Below, in pieces: positions 15,793 to 24,975 of a DNA stretch of 33,895 nucleotides; position 1 is the first letter of the stretch; each line of letters opens with the position of its first letter. A program made the position numbers and the translations under genes. The stretch comes from Bacillota bacterium (GTDB lineage Bacteria; Bacillota; Clostridia; Christensenellales; UMGS416): assembly GCA_023422005.1 (NCBI GenBank), contig JAEZSC010000070.1:1-33895 (forward strand), in the 5' to 3' direction. The notes under the pieces are model-generated. The model worked only from the letters and a program-made list of their open reading frames with translations, was not told the origin of the DNA and made no database searches.

Positions 15793-17316
15793 TTATTGTT
15801 CACCTCCCCTGCGCAGCACTTCGGGAAGGCTGTCGATGATGTCGCCGGAGAGCATGCTCGCCTGCCCCAAGCGTTCCGATGCCCGGTCGCCGGCGCGGCC
15901 GTGGATCCAGCAACCCTTTGCCGCCGCCTCATAGAGCGGCTGGCCTTGGGCCGCCAGGCCCGCGATGATGCCGGCCAGCGCGTCGCCGGAACCCGCCGTG
16001 GCCATGCCCGGGTTGCCGGTCAGGTTGAAGGTGACCGCGCCGTCGGGGCGGGCGACGACGCTTGTTGCGCCCTTGAGCACCACCACGGCGCCGTACAGCC
16101 GGGCGCACCGCTGCGCCACGCCCAATGGGTCGGCTACCACCGCCGCGGTGTCCACTGCCATGAGCCTGGCCATCTCGCCGGGGTGGGGCGTCAGCACGCA
16201 ATCCTTTCCGGCGATCAGCTGCGGATAGCCGCAGAGGGCAAAACATGCATCCGCATCTAGTATCATTGGTATATCGATCACAGATAAAATATGCCTGATG
16301 AGTGCAACCGTTGCGTCCCGCCGGCCCAAACCCGGGCCAATGGCCGCCACGTTTTTGCCTTTCAGGGCCGCCAGCAGCGGCTGGGCCGCGGCCTCAGAGA
16401 GGCCGCCATCCTGCTCGGGTAGAGGCACAGCCATGGCCTCCGGCGGCCGCAGGGACGCGTCGGCGCTGCGGGGCAGCAGCCAGCTCACGAGCCCCACGCC
16501 GGTGCGCAGCGCAGCGCGGGCGCACAGCGCCCCGGCCCCCTCCATGCCCAGGCTGCCGGCCACAACGGCTACATGGCCGTAGCTGTTCTTGAAGGTGTCG
16601 GCGCGGCGCGGCGCAAGCGCGCAATCCGCGGCTTCCAGCACGCGGAGCGGCCCGTGCAGCGGCGGTTCACCCGGCGAAACGGCGGCGCGATCAGCAATAC
16701 CGATGTCCGCGACGGCCAGCTTGCCGGTGTGTTCCCTGCCAGGGAACAGCAGATGACCGACCTTGGCCCATTGGAACGTCACCGTGACGGAGGCGCGCAC
16801 AGCCGCGCCCAGCACATGGCCGGTGGCGCCGTCGATGCCCGAGGGCATGTCCACCGCCACCACCGGCAAGCCGGCGGCGTTGATGAGCTCCACGGCCTCC
16901 CGCCAAGGCCCCTCCAGGGCACGGTCCAACCCGTTGCCGAAAAGCGCGTCCACGACGACCACCGCGCCATTGAGTACCTGCCGAAAGTCGCCCGGTTCTC
17001 CGGTGATCGGCACGCCGCAGCGGCGGGCGGCATCCAACTGCGTGGCGGCGGCTGGGTCCTTATAATCACGCACCGGCGCGTAGCAGCGCACGTCTCGGCC
17101 CCGCAGCCGCAGAATGCGCGCCGCGGCCAGCCCGTCGCCGCCGTTGTTGCCCGGCCCACAGGCAATCGCCACAATGCCGCCGGGGGCCATTTGCTCCACT
17201 TCGTCGGCCACAGCCAGCGCCGCGCGTTCCATCAGCGCCACGGCGGGCACGCCTAGTTCATGGATCGTGTAGCGGTCCAGCGCCGCCATCTCGATGGGGG
17301 TCACCACGGTTCGCAT
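15793..17316 (-). CDS. nnr: Bifunctional NAD(P)H-hydrate epimerase / ADP-dependent dehydratase
   Basis: 507 residues, a fused YjeF_N plus carbohydrate-kinase-like protein that repairs damaged (hydrated) NADH and NADPH. The N-terminal epimerase half (1 to about 215) shows GPGNNGGDGLAAARIL, VVDALFGNGLDR and VAVDMPSGIDGATG. The C-terminal dehydratase half (about 230-507) shows AIGPGLGRRDAT, MILDADA, LTPHPGEMARL, and the ATP/ADP-binding NPGMATAGSGDALAGIIAGL. The ATG lies one base behind the acpS stop with GGAAGGAG inside the acpS end, so the genes are cotranscribed. Confidence 0.93.
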   Translation of the reverse strand: MRTVVTPIEMAALDRYTIHELGVPAVALMERAALAVADEVEQMAPGGIVAIACGPGNNGGDGLAAARILRLRGRDVRCYAPVRDYKDPAAATQLDAARRCGVPITGEPGDFRQVLNGAVVVVDALFGNGLDRALEGPWREAVELINAAGLPVVAVDMPSGIDGATGHVLGAAVRASVTVTFQWAKVGHLLFPGREHTGKLAVADIGIADRAAVSPGEPPLHGPLRVLEAADCALAPRRADTFKNSYGHVAVVAGSLGMEGAGALCARAALRTGVGLVSWLLPRSADASLRPPEAMAVPLPEQDGGLSEAAAQPLLAALKGKNVAAIGPGLGRRDATVALIRHILSVIDIPMILDADACFALCGYPQLIAGKDCVLTPHPGEMARLMAVDTAAVVADPLGVAQRCARLYGAVVVLKGATSVVARPDGAVTFNLTGNPGMATAGSGDALAGIIAGLAAQGQPLYEAAAKGCWIHGRAGDRASERLGQASMLSGDIIDSLPEVLRRGGEQ

Positions 17317-17317
17317 G

Positions 17318-17689
17318 TCAGTCTCCTTCCAGCAGAACGACGGCGGCCGCCAGCCCGGCCTCGTGGGTGATGCTGACCCATACCGACTTCACGCCCAACT
17401 CCGCCAGTTTCTCCTGCACTTTGCCATGGGTGTGCACCTGCGGCGCGCCGCTGGGCAGCCGCACGGTCTCCACGGCGTCCAGCGGGCAGCCGGGCAGCCC
17501 GCAGCCCAGAGCCTTGGCAAGCGCTTCCTTCACGGCGAAGCAGCCGGCGGCACGCTGCGCCGAAGGGGCGCCGCTGCCGATGTGCTCGCGCTCTGCGGCG
17601 GTGAACACCCGCTCCATGAAACGCTGATTCGTCAGGTTCTTTTCCATCCGGGCGATTTCCACCAGGTCCAGCCCCATGCCCTTAATCAT
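17318..17689 (-). CDS. acpS: Holo-[acyl-carrier-protein] synthase
   Basis: 123 residues, normal AcpS length. It transfers the 4'-phosphopantetheine arm from CoA to apo-ACP for fatty acid synthesis. N-terminal KGMGLDLVEIARM carries the metal-binding Asp; FAVKEALAKALG carries the second metal ligand Glu and the Lys; the C-terminal SVWVSITHEAGLAAAVVLLE is the usual ending. The ATG overlaps the end of the P1-peptidase gene by 8 bases; a second Met four codons in is an alternative start. It leads directly into nnr and the MazEF pair. Confidence 0.92.
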   Translation of the reverse strand: MIKGMGLDLVEIARMEKNLTNQRFMERVFTAAEREHIGSGAPSAQRAAGCFAVKEALAKALGCGLPGCPLDAVETVRLPSGAPQVHTHGKVQEKLAELGVKSVWVSITHEAGLAAAVVLLEGD

Positions 17690-18611
17690 GGCCGTTGGCC
17701 GCCTCCACGGCGTTGGCGATGGCGCGGGTCACGACTTCCGCCGCCATGGCGCACAAAACGTGGAAGTCCGCCTGTTTCTCCCCGGCGCTCACGGCGAACA
17801 GCGTGTCGCCATCCAGCTGTGTGTGGGCGGGGCGCACCGCCCAGGCCAGGCCGTCGTGGGCCGCGCTGGCCAGCCGGTTGGCCTGCGCCTTGTCCAGCGC
17901 GGCATCGGTGGCCACAAGGCCGATGGTCGTGTTCTCCCCCGCTGCGCTCTGAAACGGCACACCCCCGGTCAGCAGGTTCTGCACGCCGGGGAAGCTTCCG
18001 TCGGGCAGCCGCGCGCCGGCCAGTATGCGCCCGGTACGGTAGTCCAGCACGTCTCCGAAGGCGTTCACCGCGACGATTGCGGCCACACACACGCCATTGG
18101 CCGCCATGGATGCCGTGCCCACGCCGCCGGCCATGGCAGCCTGCGGCCCCAAAGCCTTGCCCACGGTGGCCCCGCAACCCGCGCCCGCGGCGCCTTGGGC
18201 CGGAGCGCCAGTACCGGCTCTTTTGCAAGCCTCATAACCCATAGCGGCATCGGGGCGTACCCGGGCATCGCCCACGCCCAGGTCATAGAGCACCGCCGCC
18301 GGCACGATGGGCACGCGGGCAAAGCCGGTCTCAAAGCCTATATCGTGCTCTTCCAGCCATTTCATCGCGCCGCCGGCCGCGTCCAGCCCGAAGGCGCTGC
18401 CGCCGCACAACAGGATCGTGTGAACGCGCTCCACAAGGTTGCCGGGCCGAAGCAGATCCGTTTCCCGGGTGCCGGGGGCCGCGCCACGCACATCCACGCC
18501 GGCCACCGCGCCCGCCGGGAAGACCAGCGCCGTGCAGCCGGTGCGCCCTATGGGGTCGCCGACCTGCCCGCATAGCACGCCTGCCACATCGGTGATGCTG
18601 CCGTGATACAT
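17682..18611 (-). CDS. P1-family (DmpA-like) aminopeptidase/hydrolase
   Basis: 309 residues from the ATG at 18611, chosen because GGAGGG lies 6 bases upstream; a GTG five codons earlier is possible. The fold is the Ntn-like P1/S58 family of self-processing aminopeptidases (DmpA, BapA). Typical blocks: VGQVGDPIGRTGCTALVF-like N-terminus, LLCGGSAFGLDAAGG, GAGCGATVGKALG, NAFGDVLDYRTGRILAG, and GENTTIGLVATDAALDKAQ. By analogy with DmpA, autocleavage should occur in the ENTTIG block, making Thr the new N-terminal nucleophile. A cytosolic peptidase or amidase; substrate unknown. It heads the acpS-nnr-ndoAI-ndoA run. Confidence 0.85.
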   Translation of the reverse strand: MYHGSITDVAGVLCGQVGDPIGRTGCTALVFPAGAVAGVDVRGAAPGTRETDLLRPGNLVERVHTILLCGGSAFGLDAAGGAMKWLEEHDIGFETGFARVPIVPAAVLYDLGVGDARVRPDAAMGYEACKRAGTGAPAQGAAGAGCGATVGKALGPQAAMAGGVGTASMAANGVCVAAIVAVNAFGDVLDYRTGRILAGARLPDGSFPGVQNLLTGGVPFQSAAGENTTIGLVATDAALDKAQANRLASAAHDGLAWAVRPAHTQLDGDTLFAVSAGEKQADFHVLCAMAAEVVTRAIANAVEAANGHD

Positions 18612-18833
18612 CCGTATTCCCTCCACGCTATTGCTTATACAGGATTTCCGCTTTTTTCCATTAGCTTACCTTCGGCTTGCCCGCAATGCAAGGGTAGCTC
18701 AAAAACCGGGGTTTTTCACATGTTTCGAGGGCGCCATCGATGGCCATTCGCGCCATACGACATATTTCGTCAATCTTTATGCGTTATATCCATTGAGTAA
18801 TCGTTTTCATTTTCCCATTCTTACAATTCCCCG

Positions 18834-18862
18834 TTGCAACCATACTTGTGTGCGGATATACT
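18834..18862 (+). promoter_or_regulatory. Sigma-A type promoter of the MoxR operon
   Basis: -35 TTGCAA (18834-18839), 17-bp spacer, -10 TATACT (18857-18862), start near 18869. It lies about 40 bases before the proposed MoxR start. The rest of the gap 18612-18833 between the divergent genes holds nothing else I can name. Confidence 0.7.
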
Positions 18863-18908
18863 GAATTTAACAATTATTCGTTAAATTTTGAACAGGCAGG
18901 TGAATGGA

Positions 18909-19853
18909 TTGAACGCTCCCGGTCAGATTTTCAAGCAGGTCAGGGACAACATCCGCAAAGTCATAGTAGGAAAAGACGACGTCATCGAGCTGGTGCTCGT
19001 GGCGCTGCTGTGCGAAGGCCATGTGCTCATAGAGGACGTGCCCGGTGTGGGCAAGACATCGCTCATTTCCGCTCTGGCCCGCTCCGTGGGGCTGGATTTC
19101 CGCCGCATGCAGTTCACGCCCGACGTGCTGCCCAGCGACATCACGGGCTTTTCCATCCTCAACATGAAGACTGGCGAGTTTGATTACCGTCAGGGCATGG
19201 TCATGAGCAACATCATACTGGCCGACGAGATCAACCGTACGTCTCCCAAGACCCAATCCAGCCTGCTGGAGGCCATGGAGGAGCGCCATGTAACCGTGGA
19301 CGGCATCACCCACCCGCTGCCCCGGCCCTTCCTGGTGCTGGCCACCCAAAACCCCATCGAGTATGTGGGCACCTATCCGCTGCCCGAAGCCCAGTTGGAC
19401 CGCTTCCTGCTGCGCATCACCGTGGGTTATCCCTCCATGAAGGATGAAGTGGAGATCCTGCGCCGCCATGCCGGCGACGAGATCCGCCAGGAGCTCACGT
19501 CCGTGTGCTCCGCCGAGGACATTCTGGCGCTGCAGCGCATGTCCGCCGATGTGCAGTGTGCCGAGAGCGTGCGCGAATACATCGTATCGCTGATTGCCCA
19601 GACCCGCCGCAGCGAACACCTTTCTCTGGGCGCCAGCCCCCGCGGCTCCATCTTCCTGATGCGCGCAGCCCAGGCCTGCGCCGCTCTGCAGGGCCGCAAC
19701 TACGTCATACCCGATGATGTGCAGAAGATGGCCGTGCCGGTGTTGGCCCACCGCCTGATCGTGCGGCCGGAAGCTCGCCTGAGCGGCATGACTTCGGAGC
19801 GCATCATCAAGTCGCTGCTCAATTCTGTGGATGTGCCGGTGATGACAGCGTGA
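18909..19853 (+). CDS. MoxR-family AAA+ ATPase
   Basis: About 314 residues. The start is uncertain: TTG 18909 has CAGGTG 6 bases upstream; GTG 18900 and TTG 18888 are in frame. No ATG is available. Walker A is EDVPGVGKTSL (about 42-52), Walker B NIILADEINR, followed by TSPKTQSSLLEAMEE, LATQNP and EAQLDRF with the sensor residues and Arg finger of the MoxR group. MoxR proteins act as chaperone-like ATPases on partner proteins. It starts a three-gene operon with a DUF58 protein (4-base overlap) and a TgpA-like transglutaminase; this trio is a conserved arrangement, probably acting in the cell envelope. Confidence 0.9.
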   Translation: MNAPGQIFKQVRDNIRKVIVGKDDVIELVLVALLCEGHVLIEDVPGVGKTSLISALARSVGLDFRRMQFTPDVLPSDITGFSILNMKTGEFDYRQGMVMSNIILADEINRTSPKTQSSLLEAMEERHVTVDGITHPLPRPFLVLATQNPIEYVGTYPLPEAQLDRFLLRITVGYPSMKDEVEILRRHAGDEIRQELTSVCSAEDILALQRMSADVQCAESVREYIVSLIAQTRRSEHLSLGASPRGSIFLMRAAQACAALQGRNYVIPDDVQKMAVPVLAHRLIVRPEARLSGMTSERIIKSLLNSVDVPVMTA

Positions 19854-21091
19854 TTTTTCGCAGAATTCTATTCGTCATAAGCGCGGCGCTGCTGCTTATC
19901 TCCGGCCTGTATTCCGGCGAGCGGCTGTTTTTTGTCGGCTTCGTGCTGATGTGCCTGGTGCTGGCGCTGTCCATCGTGTCGGTGCTCTATACCGCCGCGA
20001 TGTTCAAGTATCTTCAGACGCTGACGCCATTGCACGGCGTCAAGGGTGAAACCGTACGTTACAAGCTGCAGCTGTCCAACGACCACTGGCTGCCCATCGC
20101 TTATCTGTCCATCCGCTTTGACACCATAGAATCGCTGTTGGGCGGACAGCCCTCCCGAATCACGACTTCGCTGATGCCCAGAAGCTGCCTGGACCGCGAG
20201 GAGGACATCCTGTGCCGCTACCGCGGCCGCTGGCAGGTCGGCGTGAAGAGCGCGGAGATCCGCGATTTCTTCGGGCTTATCTCCATCCGGCTGAACGTGA
20301 CGCGGTTCTTAAGCCACAAGCCCATATCGCTACTGGTCAAGCCCCGCATCGTGCACCTGAGCCGCCTGCCCATGCGCCGCAAGAAGGACGAGGGCCCCAT
20401 GGAGACGCTGCCCCGCCGCACCGACGACACGGCCATGATGAGCGACATCCGCAAATACGCCCACGGCGACCAGCTCAAGAAGATCCACTGGAAGCTGACT
20501 GCCCGTATGCGCGAGATCATGGTTAAGAATTATGAGGAGTCGTCGCTGCCGGATCTGCTGCTGTATCTGGATACCAACAGCCTGGACATGGAGCGTATGG
20601 ACCGCCTCAACCTGGAGGACACGCTGGTGGAATGCGCTGCCGCCGTGGTGCACCATCTGCTGCTCAACCATATGCCGGTGAGCATGATCACCTATGGCAA
20701 GACCCGCATGCAGCTGCGCGGCTCCCGTCCTGAGCACTTCCAGAGCTTTTACACGCTGCTGAGCGACATCCCCTTTGACGGCCGTTTCAGCGCCGAGGAT
20801 GTGCTGACCAACGACCTTAAAATGGTAACCTATTCGGGCAATCTGTTCCTTATCACATGGCGCTTCACCGACAAGCTGTATGACCTGCTGATGATGATGA
20901 ATACCAGCGGGCTCAACATCACGGTGATCTATGTCTACCCCGTGGCCGCCGGCTCCCTCACGGAGGTCAAGGAAGCTCTGGAGGCCGGACGCGTGGAGCG
21001 CATGCTCACGGAGATGCGCAACGCCGGCATTCTGGTCGTGGACCTGCACCCCGGCGAGAACATTGGCGAAAGGATCGACGTTTTAACATGA
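19850..21091 (+). CDS. DUF58 domain protein (MoxR partner)
   Basis: 413 residues, GTG start overlapping the MoxR stop as GTGA. Two hydrophobic segments at the N-terminus (about 5-20 and 27-50) anchor it in the membrane. A beta-rich region follows (GVKGETVRYKLQLSNDH). The DUF58 core is at about 195-235: DIRKYAHGDQLKKIHWKLTARM, the hallmark of the family. The C-terminal part resembles a VWA-like fold (LPDLLLYLDTNSLDM), though a full metal-site motif is not obvious. The family works with MoxR ATPases; the biochemical role is not established. Confidence 0.88.
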   Translation: MIFRRILFVISAALLLISGLYSGERLFFVGFVLMCLVLALSIVSVLYTAAMFKYLQTLTPLHGVKGETVRYKLQLSNDHWLPIAYLSIRFDTIESLLGGQPSRITTSLMPRSCLDREEDILCRYRGRWQVGVKSAEIRDFFGLISIRLNVTRFLSHKPISLLVKPRIVHLSRLPMRRKKDEGPMETLPRRTDDTAMMSDIRKYAHGDQLKKIHWKLTARMREIMVKNYEESSLPDLLLYLDTNSLDMERMDRLNLEDTLVECAAAVVHHLLLNHMPVSMITYGKTRMQLRGSRPEHFQSFYTLLSDIPFDGRFSAEDVLTNDLKMVTYSGNLFLITWRFTDKLYDLLMMMNTSGLNITVIYVYPVAAGSLTEVKEALEAGRVERMLTEMRNAGILVVDLHPGENIGERIDVLT

Positions 21092-23412
21092 AGCCTTCCT
21101 TTGCCGAAAACAGCAAGGCGCTGGCCCTGGTGCTGCTGGTGGCGGCGCCGCTGAGCCATCTGCTGCTCCTGTCGATCAGCATCGAAGTCAGCATCTTCTG
21201 GGTGGTGCTGTTCTGCGCGCTTTCAGCGGCGTTGCTGGATGCTTTATTCTATAGCCGCCGCACGGCGCTGGTCGGCTGCTCGGTGCTGGCGGCGGGCGCG
21301 GCGTTCACCTGGTGGCTCATCGACAGCGAAGGACGCCAGGCCTTCGGCGATTTCACCGCCTGGGCGTATGTGTTCCTGAGCAGCTGGATAGAGCATCCCC
21401 CGGTCTATGGCATGCTGCTGGCAGTCATCCTGTGCCTGCTCATCACGCTGGTCATATGGCTGTTCGGTAAGAAGGTCTTCTTCTTCCCGGCCGTATTCGC
21501 CTTCTGCGTGGCGCTCATCCTTCTGGAATGGTTCATCGGCGTGTTCCGCATACTGGTGCCGGCCATGGCCACCTGCGGAGCGCTGGTGCTGCTGTGGGCC
21601 AAGGCGCTGCAGCGCAGCGCCGCAAAGAAACAGGCCACCGTGCGGGAAAACGATGTCGCTCTGTACCTGCTGCCCTTTGTGGCGGTTCTGGTAGGCTTGA
21701 CTCTGCTCATTGTGCCGGCCGATTCCAGCCAGTGGCGCAGCCAGCAGGTATACCGCACCTTCGAGCGCATCAACAATTATCTGGCCAACTACACAGGCTT
21801 TTCCCGCCCGCGCAATTCTTTTTCTATCGGCGGTTCCGGCTATATGCCTCTCGGTACACGGCTGGGAGGCGCGGTGACGCTTTCCGATGACGAAACGCTG
21901 CGGGTGCGCACCAACATGCCCATCCTGCTGCGGGGTACCATCTACAACGATTACACCGGCACCAGTTGGACCGACAACCAGTCCAGCCGCCGCTACCGTT
22001 ATGACAGCAACGACGCCATCCGGACCGACACCTTCGACCTGAACCGTCCAGACGTAGACGAACCCATGGCCAGCCAGTTCAAGAAGTTCCTGCAGCCCAT
22101 CGAGCTTTCCATCACACCGCTGGTCAATTCGTCGTCCACGATGTTCACGCCCTATCGTGGCGTTACCGCGGTGAGGGCCAACGGTTTTCTGACGGTGTTC
22201 CCCTATTTCAATACCGAGGGGGAAGTGTTCCACACCAACGATCTGCGCGCCGGCGACGGATATACGGTAGTTGCAGACTATCTCAATTACCAGTCCTCGG
22301 ACTTCCCCCTGCTGATGAACGACCTTCTGCGCATGGGCCTCCAAGACGACCCCAACCGCATCAAGGACATCCACGCGGCCTATCTGCGCCTGCCGGATAA
22401 CATCGAGCAGGGCGTTTATGACCTGACCAAGAGCACGACCGAAGGGCTGGAAAGCGCCTATGACAAGGCCTGCGCCATCCGCGATCTGCTGCGCCAGTTC
22501 AACTACACGCTCTCTCCGCCGGAACCGCCTGCCAACCGCGACTTCGTCAGCTTCTTTTTGAACCATTCCCACGAGGGCTATTGCACCTATTTTGCCACGG
22601 CCATGGCTGTGATGGCCCGTATAGAGAACATCCCCTCGCGCTATGTCGAGGGCTATATGATGACCGAGAGTGCTAAAAACGGCTCCGACTATGTGCTAAA
22701 GGGCAAGAACGCCCATGCTTGGGCAGAGCTGTACTTCGAGGGCATCGGGTGGATTCCCTTCGACGCCACGCCTTCGGGCGCCGCCCCGGCGGATAGCTCC
22801 GGCATCGGCACCGGCTCCAGCGGCTATGACCCGGAGCCCACGATGCCCATCCCCTCCCGCGCGCCTTCCACCAGCGTACCCATACCGACCAAGGAGGAGG
22901 GCCTGACGCTGGAACGGCTGCTGGGCTATCTGTGGGTCGTACCGGTGGGGGCTCTGGCGCTGTTCGGCCTGTGGGTGCTCTTCGCGGCGATGAAGGCTCG
23001 CGTCACGATGTCGCTAAGCTATGCCCATCGGCGCTTTGCCGACAACCGCCGCCGCACGGCTTACTTCTACGCTGCCATCCTGCGGCTGCTGACCTATTAC
23101 AATTATCCGATCAAGCGCGGCGAAACGCTGTATACCTATTCCGGCCGCATCGGGCGCTGGCTGCGCCTGGGCCCCGGTTCCTTTGAACGCGTGGCGGACC
23201 TCATGGTGCGCATCTCCTATTCCGGCTATGAACCCAGCGACGACGACGTCAAGTTCATGGCGGATTTCCGTGACGCGCTGGCCCACTATACCTATGAGAC
23301 CGTGGGCATGTGGTACTACTTGTTCCACCAGATACTGGGCTTCAAGGGCAAGATAAAGGGATCCGTGGCGGAAACGCCTAAAACGCACTACTACACGAAG
23401 CAGAAATCATAG
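21088..23412 (+). CDS. TgpA-like membrane transglutaminase
   Basis: 774 residues; ATG overlaps the DUF58 stop (ATGA). The N-terminal 215 residues hold about six membrane segments (DUF3488/TgpA_N type). An extracellular region follows, with a transglutaminase-like core: Cys499 in GYCTYFATAMAV, His543 in NAHAWAELYFEG, Asp559 in IPFDATPSG, a complete triad. A Pro/Ser-rich linker (about 570-605), one more membrane segment, and a cytosolic C-terminal DUF4129-like tail with RRGETLYTYSGR-type sequence complete it. Such proteins may crosslink or cleave envelope proteins or peptidoglycan-linked peptides. Last gene of the operon; hairpins follow without a U-run. Confidence 0.9.
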   Translation: MKPSFAENSKALALVLLVAAPLSHLLLLSISIEVSIFWVVLFCALSAALLDALFYSRRTALVGCSVLAAGAAFTWWLIDSEGRQAFGDFTAWAYVFLSSWIEHPPVYGMLLAVILCLLITLVIWLFGKKVFFFPAVFAFCVALILLEWFIGVFRILVPAMATCGALVLLWAKALQRSAAKKQATVRENDVALYLLPFVAVLVGLTLLIVPADSSQWRSQQVYRTFERINNYLANYTGFSRPRNSFSIGGSGYMPLGTRLGGAVTLSDDETLRVRTNMPILLRGTIYNDYTGTSWTDNQSSRRYRYDSNDAIRTDTFDLNRPDVDEPMASQFKKFLQPIELSITPLVNSSSTMFTPYRGVTAVRANGFLTVFPYFNTEGEVFHTNDLRAGDGYTVVADYLNYQSSDFPLLMNDLLRMGLQDDPNRIKDIHAAYLRLPDNIEQGVYDLTKSTTEGLESAYDKACAIRDLLRQFNYTLSPPEPPANRDFVSFFLNHSHEGYCTYFATAMAVMARIENIPSRYVEGYMMTESAKNGSDYVLKGKNAHAWAELYFEGIGWIPFDATPSGAAPADSSGIGTGSSGYDPEPTMPIPSRAPSTSVPIPTKEEGLTLERLLGYLWVVPVGALALFGLWVLFAAMKARVTMSLSYAHRRFADNRRRTAYFYAAILRLLTYYNYPIKRGETLYTYSGRIGRWLRLGPGSFERVADLMVRISYSGYEPSDDDVKFMADFRDALAHYTYETVGMWYYLFHQILGFKGKIKGSVAETPKTHYYTKQKS

Positions 23413-23441
23413 AAGAACCCTCCGCAGGCAGCAAACCCTCC

Positions 23442-23479
23442 GGCAGGCTTCGGCCTGCCACCTCCCTTGATAAGGGAGG
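23442..23479. repeat. Two adjacent hairpins behind the transglutaminase gene
   Basis: GGCAGGC-TTCG-GCCTGCC (23442-23459) with a TTCG tetraloop, then CCTCCCTT-GAT-AAGGGAGG (23461-23479). A third short repeat of CCCTCCG precedes them. No T-run on either strand, so it is listed as a structured intergenic repeat. It may still stop or stabilise the upstream operon mRNA. Confidence 0.55.
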
Positions 23480-23554
23480 CAAGGGTATGGTCAAAATAAC
23501 CTTGGGGATTGTCGCGTTAGTTACTTATTTGGATAATACTACACAAAGTGAGTG

Positions 23555-23618
23555 CCGAAGGTTTCCAAAGGGCGACCGGAAAGCCCTTTGGTCGCGCCTC
23601 ACGGGCGCGAAATCCCTT
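23555..23618 (+). repeat. Dispersed two-hairpin repeat, copy 2
   Basis: Core CCAAAGGGC / GCCCTTTGG as in copy 1. The second stem is CGCGCC/GGCGCG: relative to copy 1 the T-A pair is replaced by C-G, a compensatory change. It lies just behind the recX stop. Confidence 0.75.
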
Positions 23619-23632
23619 CCCTCGTGTAAGGT

Positions 23633-24283
23633 CTATTCTGTCTCATCTGCTTCAGAGTTCAACATCTCATTGAGCACACCCTGGATGATTTCATGGGAAA
23701 ATCCACGGCGGGCAAGGTTGGCATATACCTTCGCCCGCTTTTTTCTTTCATCGGGCTCCCGGGCGGCGCTGCGCAGCGCCTTTTGCGCCTGAGCCCGGGC
23801 GGCTTCTTTTTCGTCCTGGTCGTCATACTGGCTGAGCGCCTGCTGGGCCGTCTCCCCATCGATGCCCGCCCGGCGCAGTTCTTGGGCAATGACCCTGCGG
23901 CCCGCGCCCTTCAGGTTCACCCGGTCGCGCACCAGCATGCCCGCATAGGCGCTGTCGTCCAGATAACCGAGCTCACACAGCCGGGCCAGCACGCGTTCCA
24001 CGGTTTGCTCCTCATGCCCTTTGGCCAGCAGGTGCTTGCGCATCTCCTGCACGCCGCGGGCACGGCTGGCCAGGTGCTTGAGCGCCCGGTTCATGGCGGC
24101 CTGCTCCTCCTGGCGGCCCTGCATGGCCTGCCAGGCCTCTTCGGTCAGGTCGCTGCCTACTTTGAGCCCTGACTGCACCCACACGATGTCCTCCACGCTG
24201 CCCAAATATTCCCCATCTACCGAAATGCTGATGCGGTTGGGGTGTTTGGTTTGCGCCTGCGCCGCGGTGATGCGCCCGAACAT
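23633..24283 (-). CDS. recX: Regulatory protein RecX
   Basis: 216 residues from the ATG at 24283, which has GGGAGG 8 bases upstream; the frame stays open 159 bases further but without a site, and that extension is Cys-rich and implausible. RecX binds RecA filaments and inhibits recombinase activity. The family pattern of three-helix repeats is visible: ALKHLASRARGVQEMRKHLL, ERVLARLCELGYLDDSAYA, then RVIAQELRRAGI, and the C-terminal KRAKVYANLARRGFSHEII. The N-terminal 60 residues (ISISVDGEYLGSV...) are a small beta domain common in Firmicutes members. recA is not in the window. Confidence 0.88.
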   Translation of the reverse strand: MFGRITAAQAQTKHPNRISISVDGEYLGSVEDIVWVQSGLKVGSDLTEEAWQAMQGRQEEQAAMNRALKHLASRARGVQEMRKHLLAKGHEEQTVERVLARLCELGYLDDSAYAGMLVRDRVNLKGAGRRVIAQELRRAGIDGETAQQALSQYDDQDEKEAARAQAQKALRSAAREPDERKKRAKVYANLARRGFSHEIIQGVLNEMLNSEADETE

Positions 24284-24377
24284 TGGCAATTCCTCCCTTT
24301 TTATACAGCAAATGATGGTCATACCTTCGCGATTATAGCACAAAATATTCCTGCAAATTGCGCAAAGGAGGACATCC

Positions 24378-24593
24378 ATGGCTAACTTTGGACAACAACA
24401 GCCCCAAATCGCCGCCAAAAACTTGAGCTTTCTTGAGGACACCCTTAACTATGAAGCACTGGCCTGCAAGAAGTGCAGTCAGTATGAAACAATGCTGACC
24501 GATCCCGCCCAGAAGAATATGGTGCATCAGCTGGGTCAGCACCACCGCCAGCATTTCGACGCGCTCTTCAACTATCTGCAGAGCCACCAATGA
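24378..24593 (+). CDS. Small spore-coat-like protein
   Basis: 71 residues. AAAGGAGG lies 6 bases before the ATG. The sequence is helical: a first helix NLSFLEDTLNYEALACKKCSQYETML and a second VHQLGQHHRQHFDALFNYLQ, rich in His and Gln. It looks like a short ferritin-like two-helix coat-associated protein and is coupled to a CotF-like gene 15 bases downstream. It is divergent from recX. A sporulation-type promoter could lie in the gap (a CATACCTT at about 24320), but the -35 spacing does not fit well. No other function is suggested. Confidence 0.6.
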   Translation: MANFGQQQPQIAAKNLSFLEDTLNYEALACKKCSQYETMLTDPAQKNMVHQLGQHHRQHFDALFNYLQSHQ

Positions 24594-24607
24594 CAGGAGG
24601 AAACACG

Positions 24608-24883
24608 ATGGCGACGAACAACGTACTCGGCGAGAAGGAAATCCTCAACGACCTGCTCAACCAGGAGAAGCAGATCATCGGCACTTATTCCACGGCTGTA
24701 ACAGAATCCAGTTGTGCCAACATGCGCCAGCTGCTGCTGCGCAACATCAACGAAAGCTCGGCGGACCAGTTCGCGATTTTCAACGCGATGCTGTCCAAGG
24801 GTTATTATCAGAGCAAGGACGCTGCCGACCAGGACGTGCAGCAGGCCAAGCAGAAGTTCCAGCAGATGCAAAGTCAGCTATAA
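24608..24883 (+). CDS. CotF-like spore coat protein
   Basis: 91 residues from the ATG at 24608 with AGGAGG 7 bases upstream; the frame is open six codons more, overlapping the previous gene, but without a site. The helical pattern (GEKEILNDLLNQEKQIIGTY, then RQLLLRNINESSADQFAIFN, then GYYQSKDAADQDVQQAKQKF) is that of coat F domain proteins: the conserved L-N-D-L-L-x-x-E-K and the Y-x-x-K-x-A near the end. Likely part of the spore coat. It forms a pair with the small gene upstream and ends at a terminator. Confidence 0.75.
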   Translation: MATNNVLGEKEILNDLLNQEKQIIGTYSTAVTESSCANMRQLLLRNINESSADQFAIFNAMLSKGYYQSKDAADQDVQQAKQKFQQMQSQL

Positions 24884-24943
24884 TTCGCCAGCGGCGCTGT
24901 TGCGCCTCGGCGATCTGGACGGCTTGCATATACGTCAGCAATC

Positions 24944-24975
24944 GCCCTGCCGATAACCGTCGGCAGGGCTGCTCT
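24944..24975 (+). terminator. Intrinsic terminator of the coat gene pair
   Basis: Perfect 10-bp stem GCCCTGCCGA / TCGGCAGGGC with a 6-nt loop TAACCG, followed by TGCTCTTATTATT. 60 bases behind the CotF-like stop. The T-tract is interrupted. The remainder of the gap (24976-25154) holds no gene I can support. Confidence 0.65.

Noticed and set aside
21244..22572. Minus-strand open frame of 442 codons inside the transglutaminase gene
   Set aside because: Antisense shadow of the TgpA-like gene, which has a complete catalytic triad and operon context; no ribosome binding site or motif in the shadow.
23442..23479. Classical terminator for the MoxR operon
   Set aside because: The hairpins are strong but neither is followed by a T-run on the plus strand.
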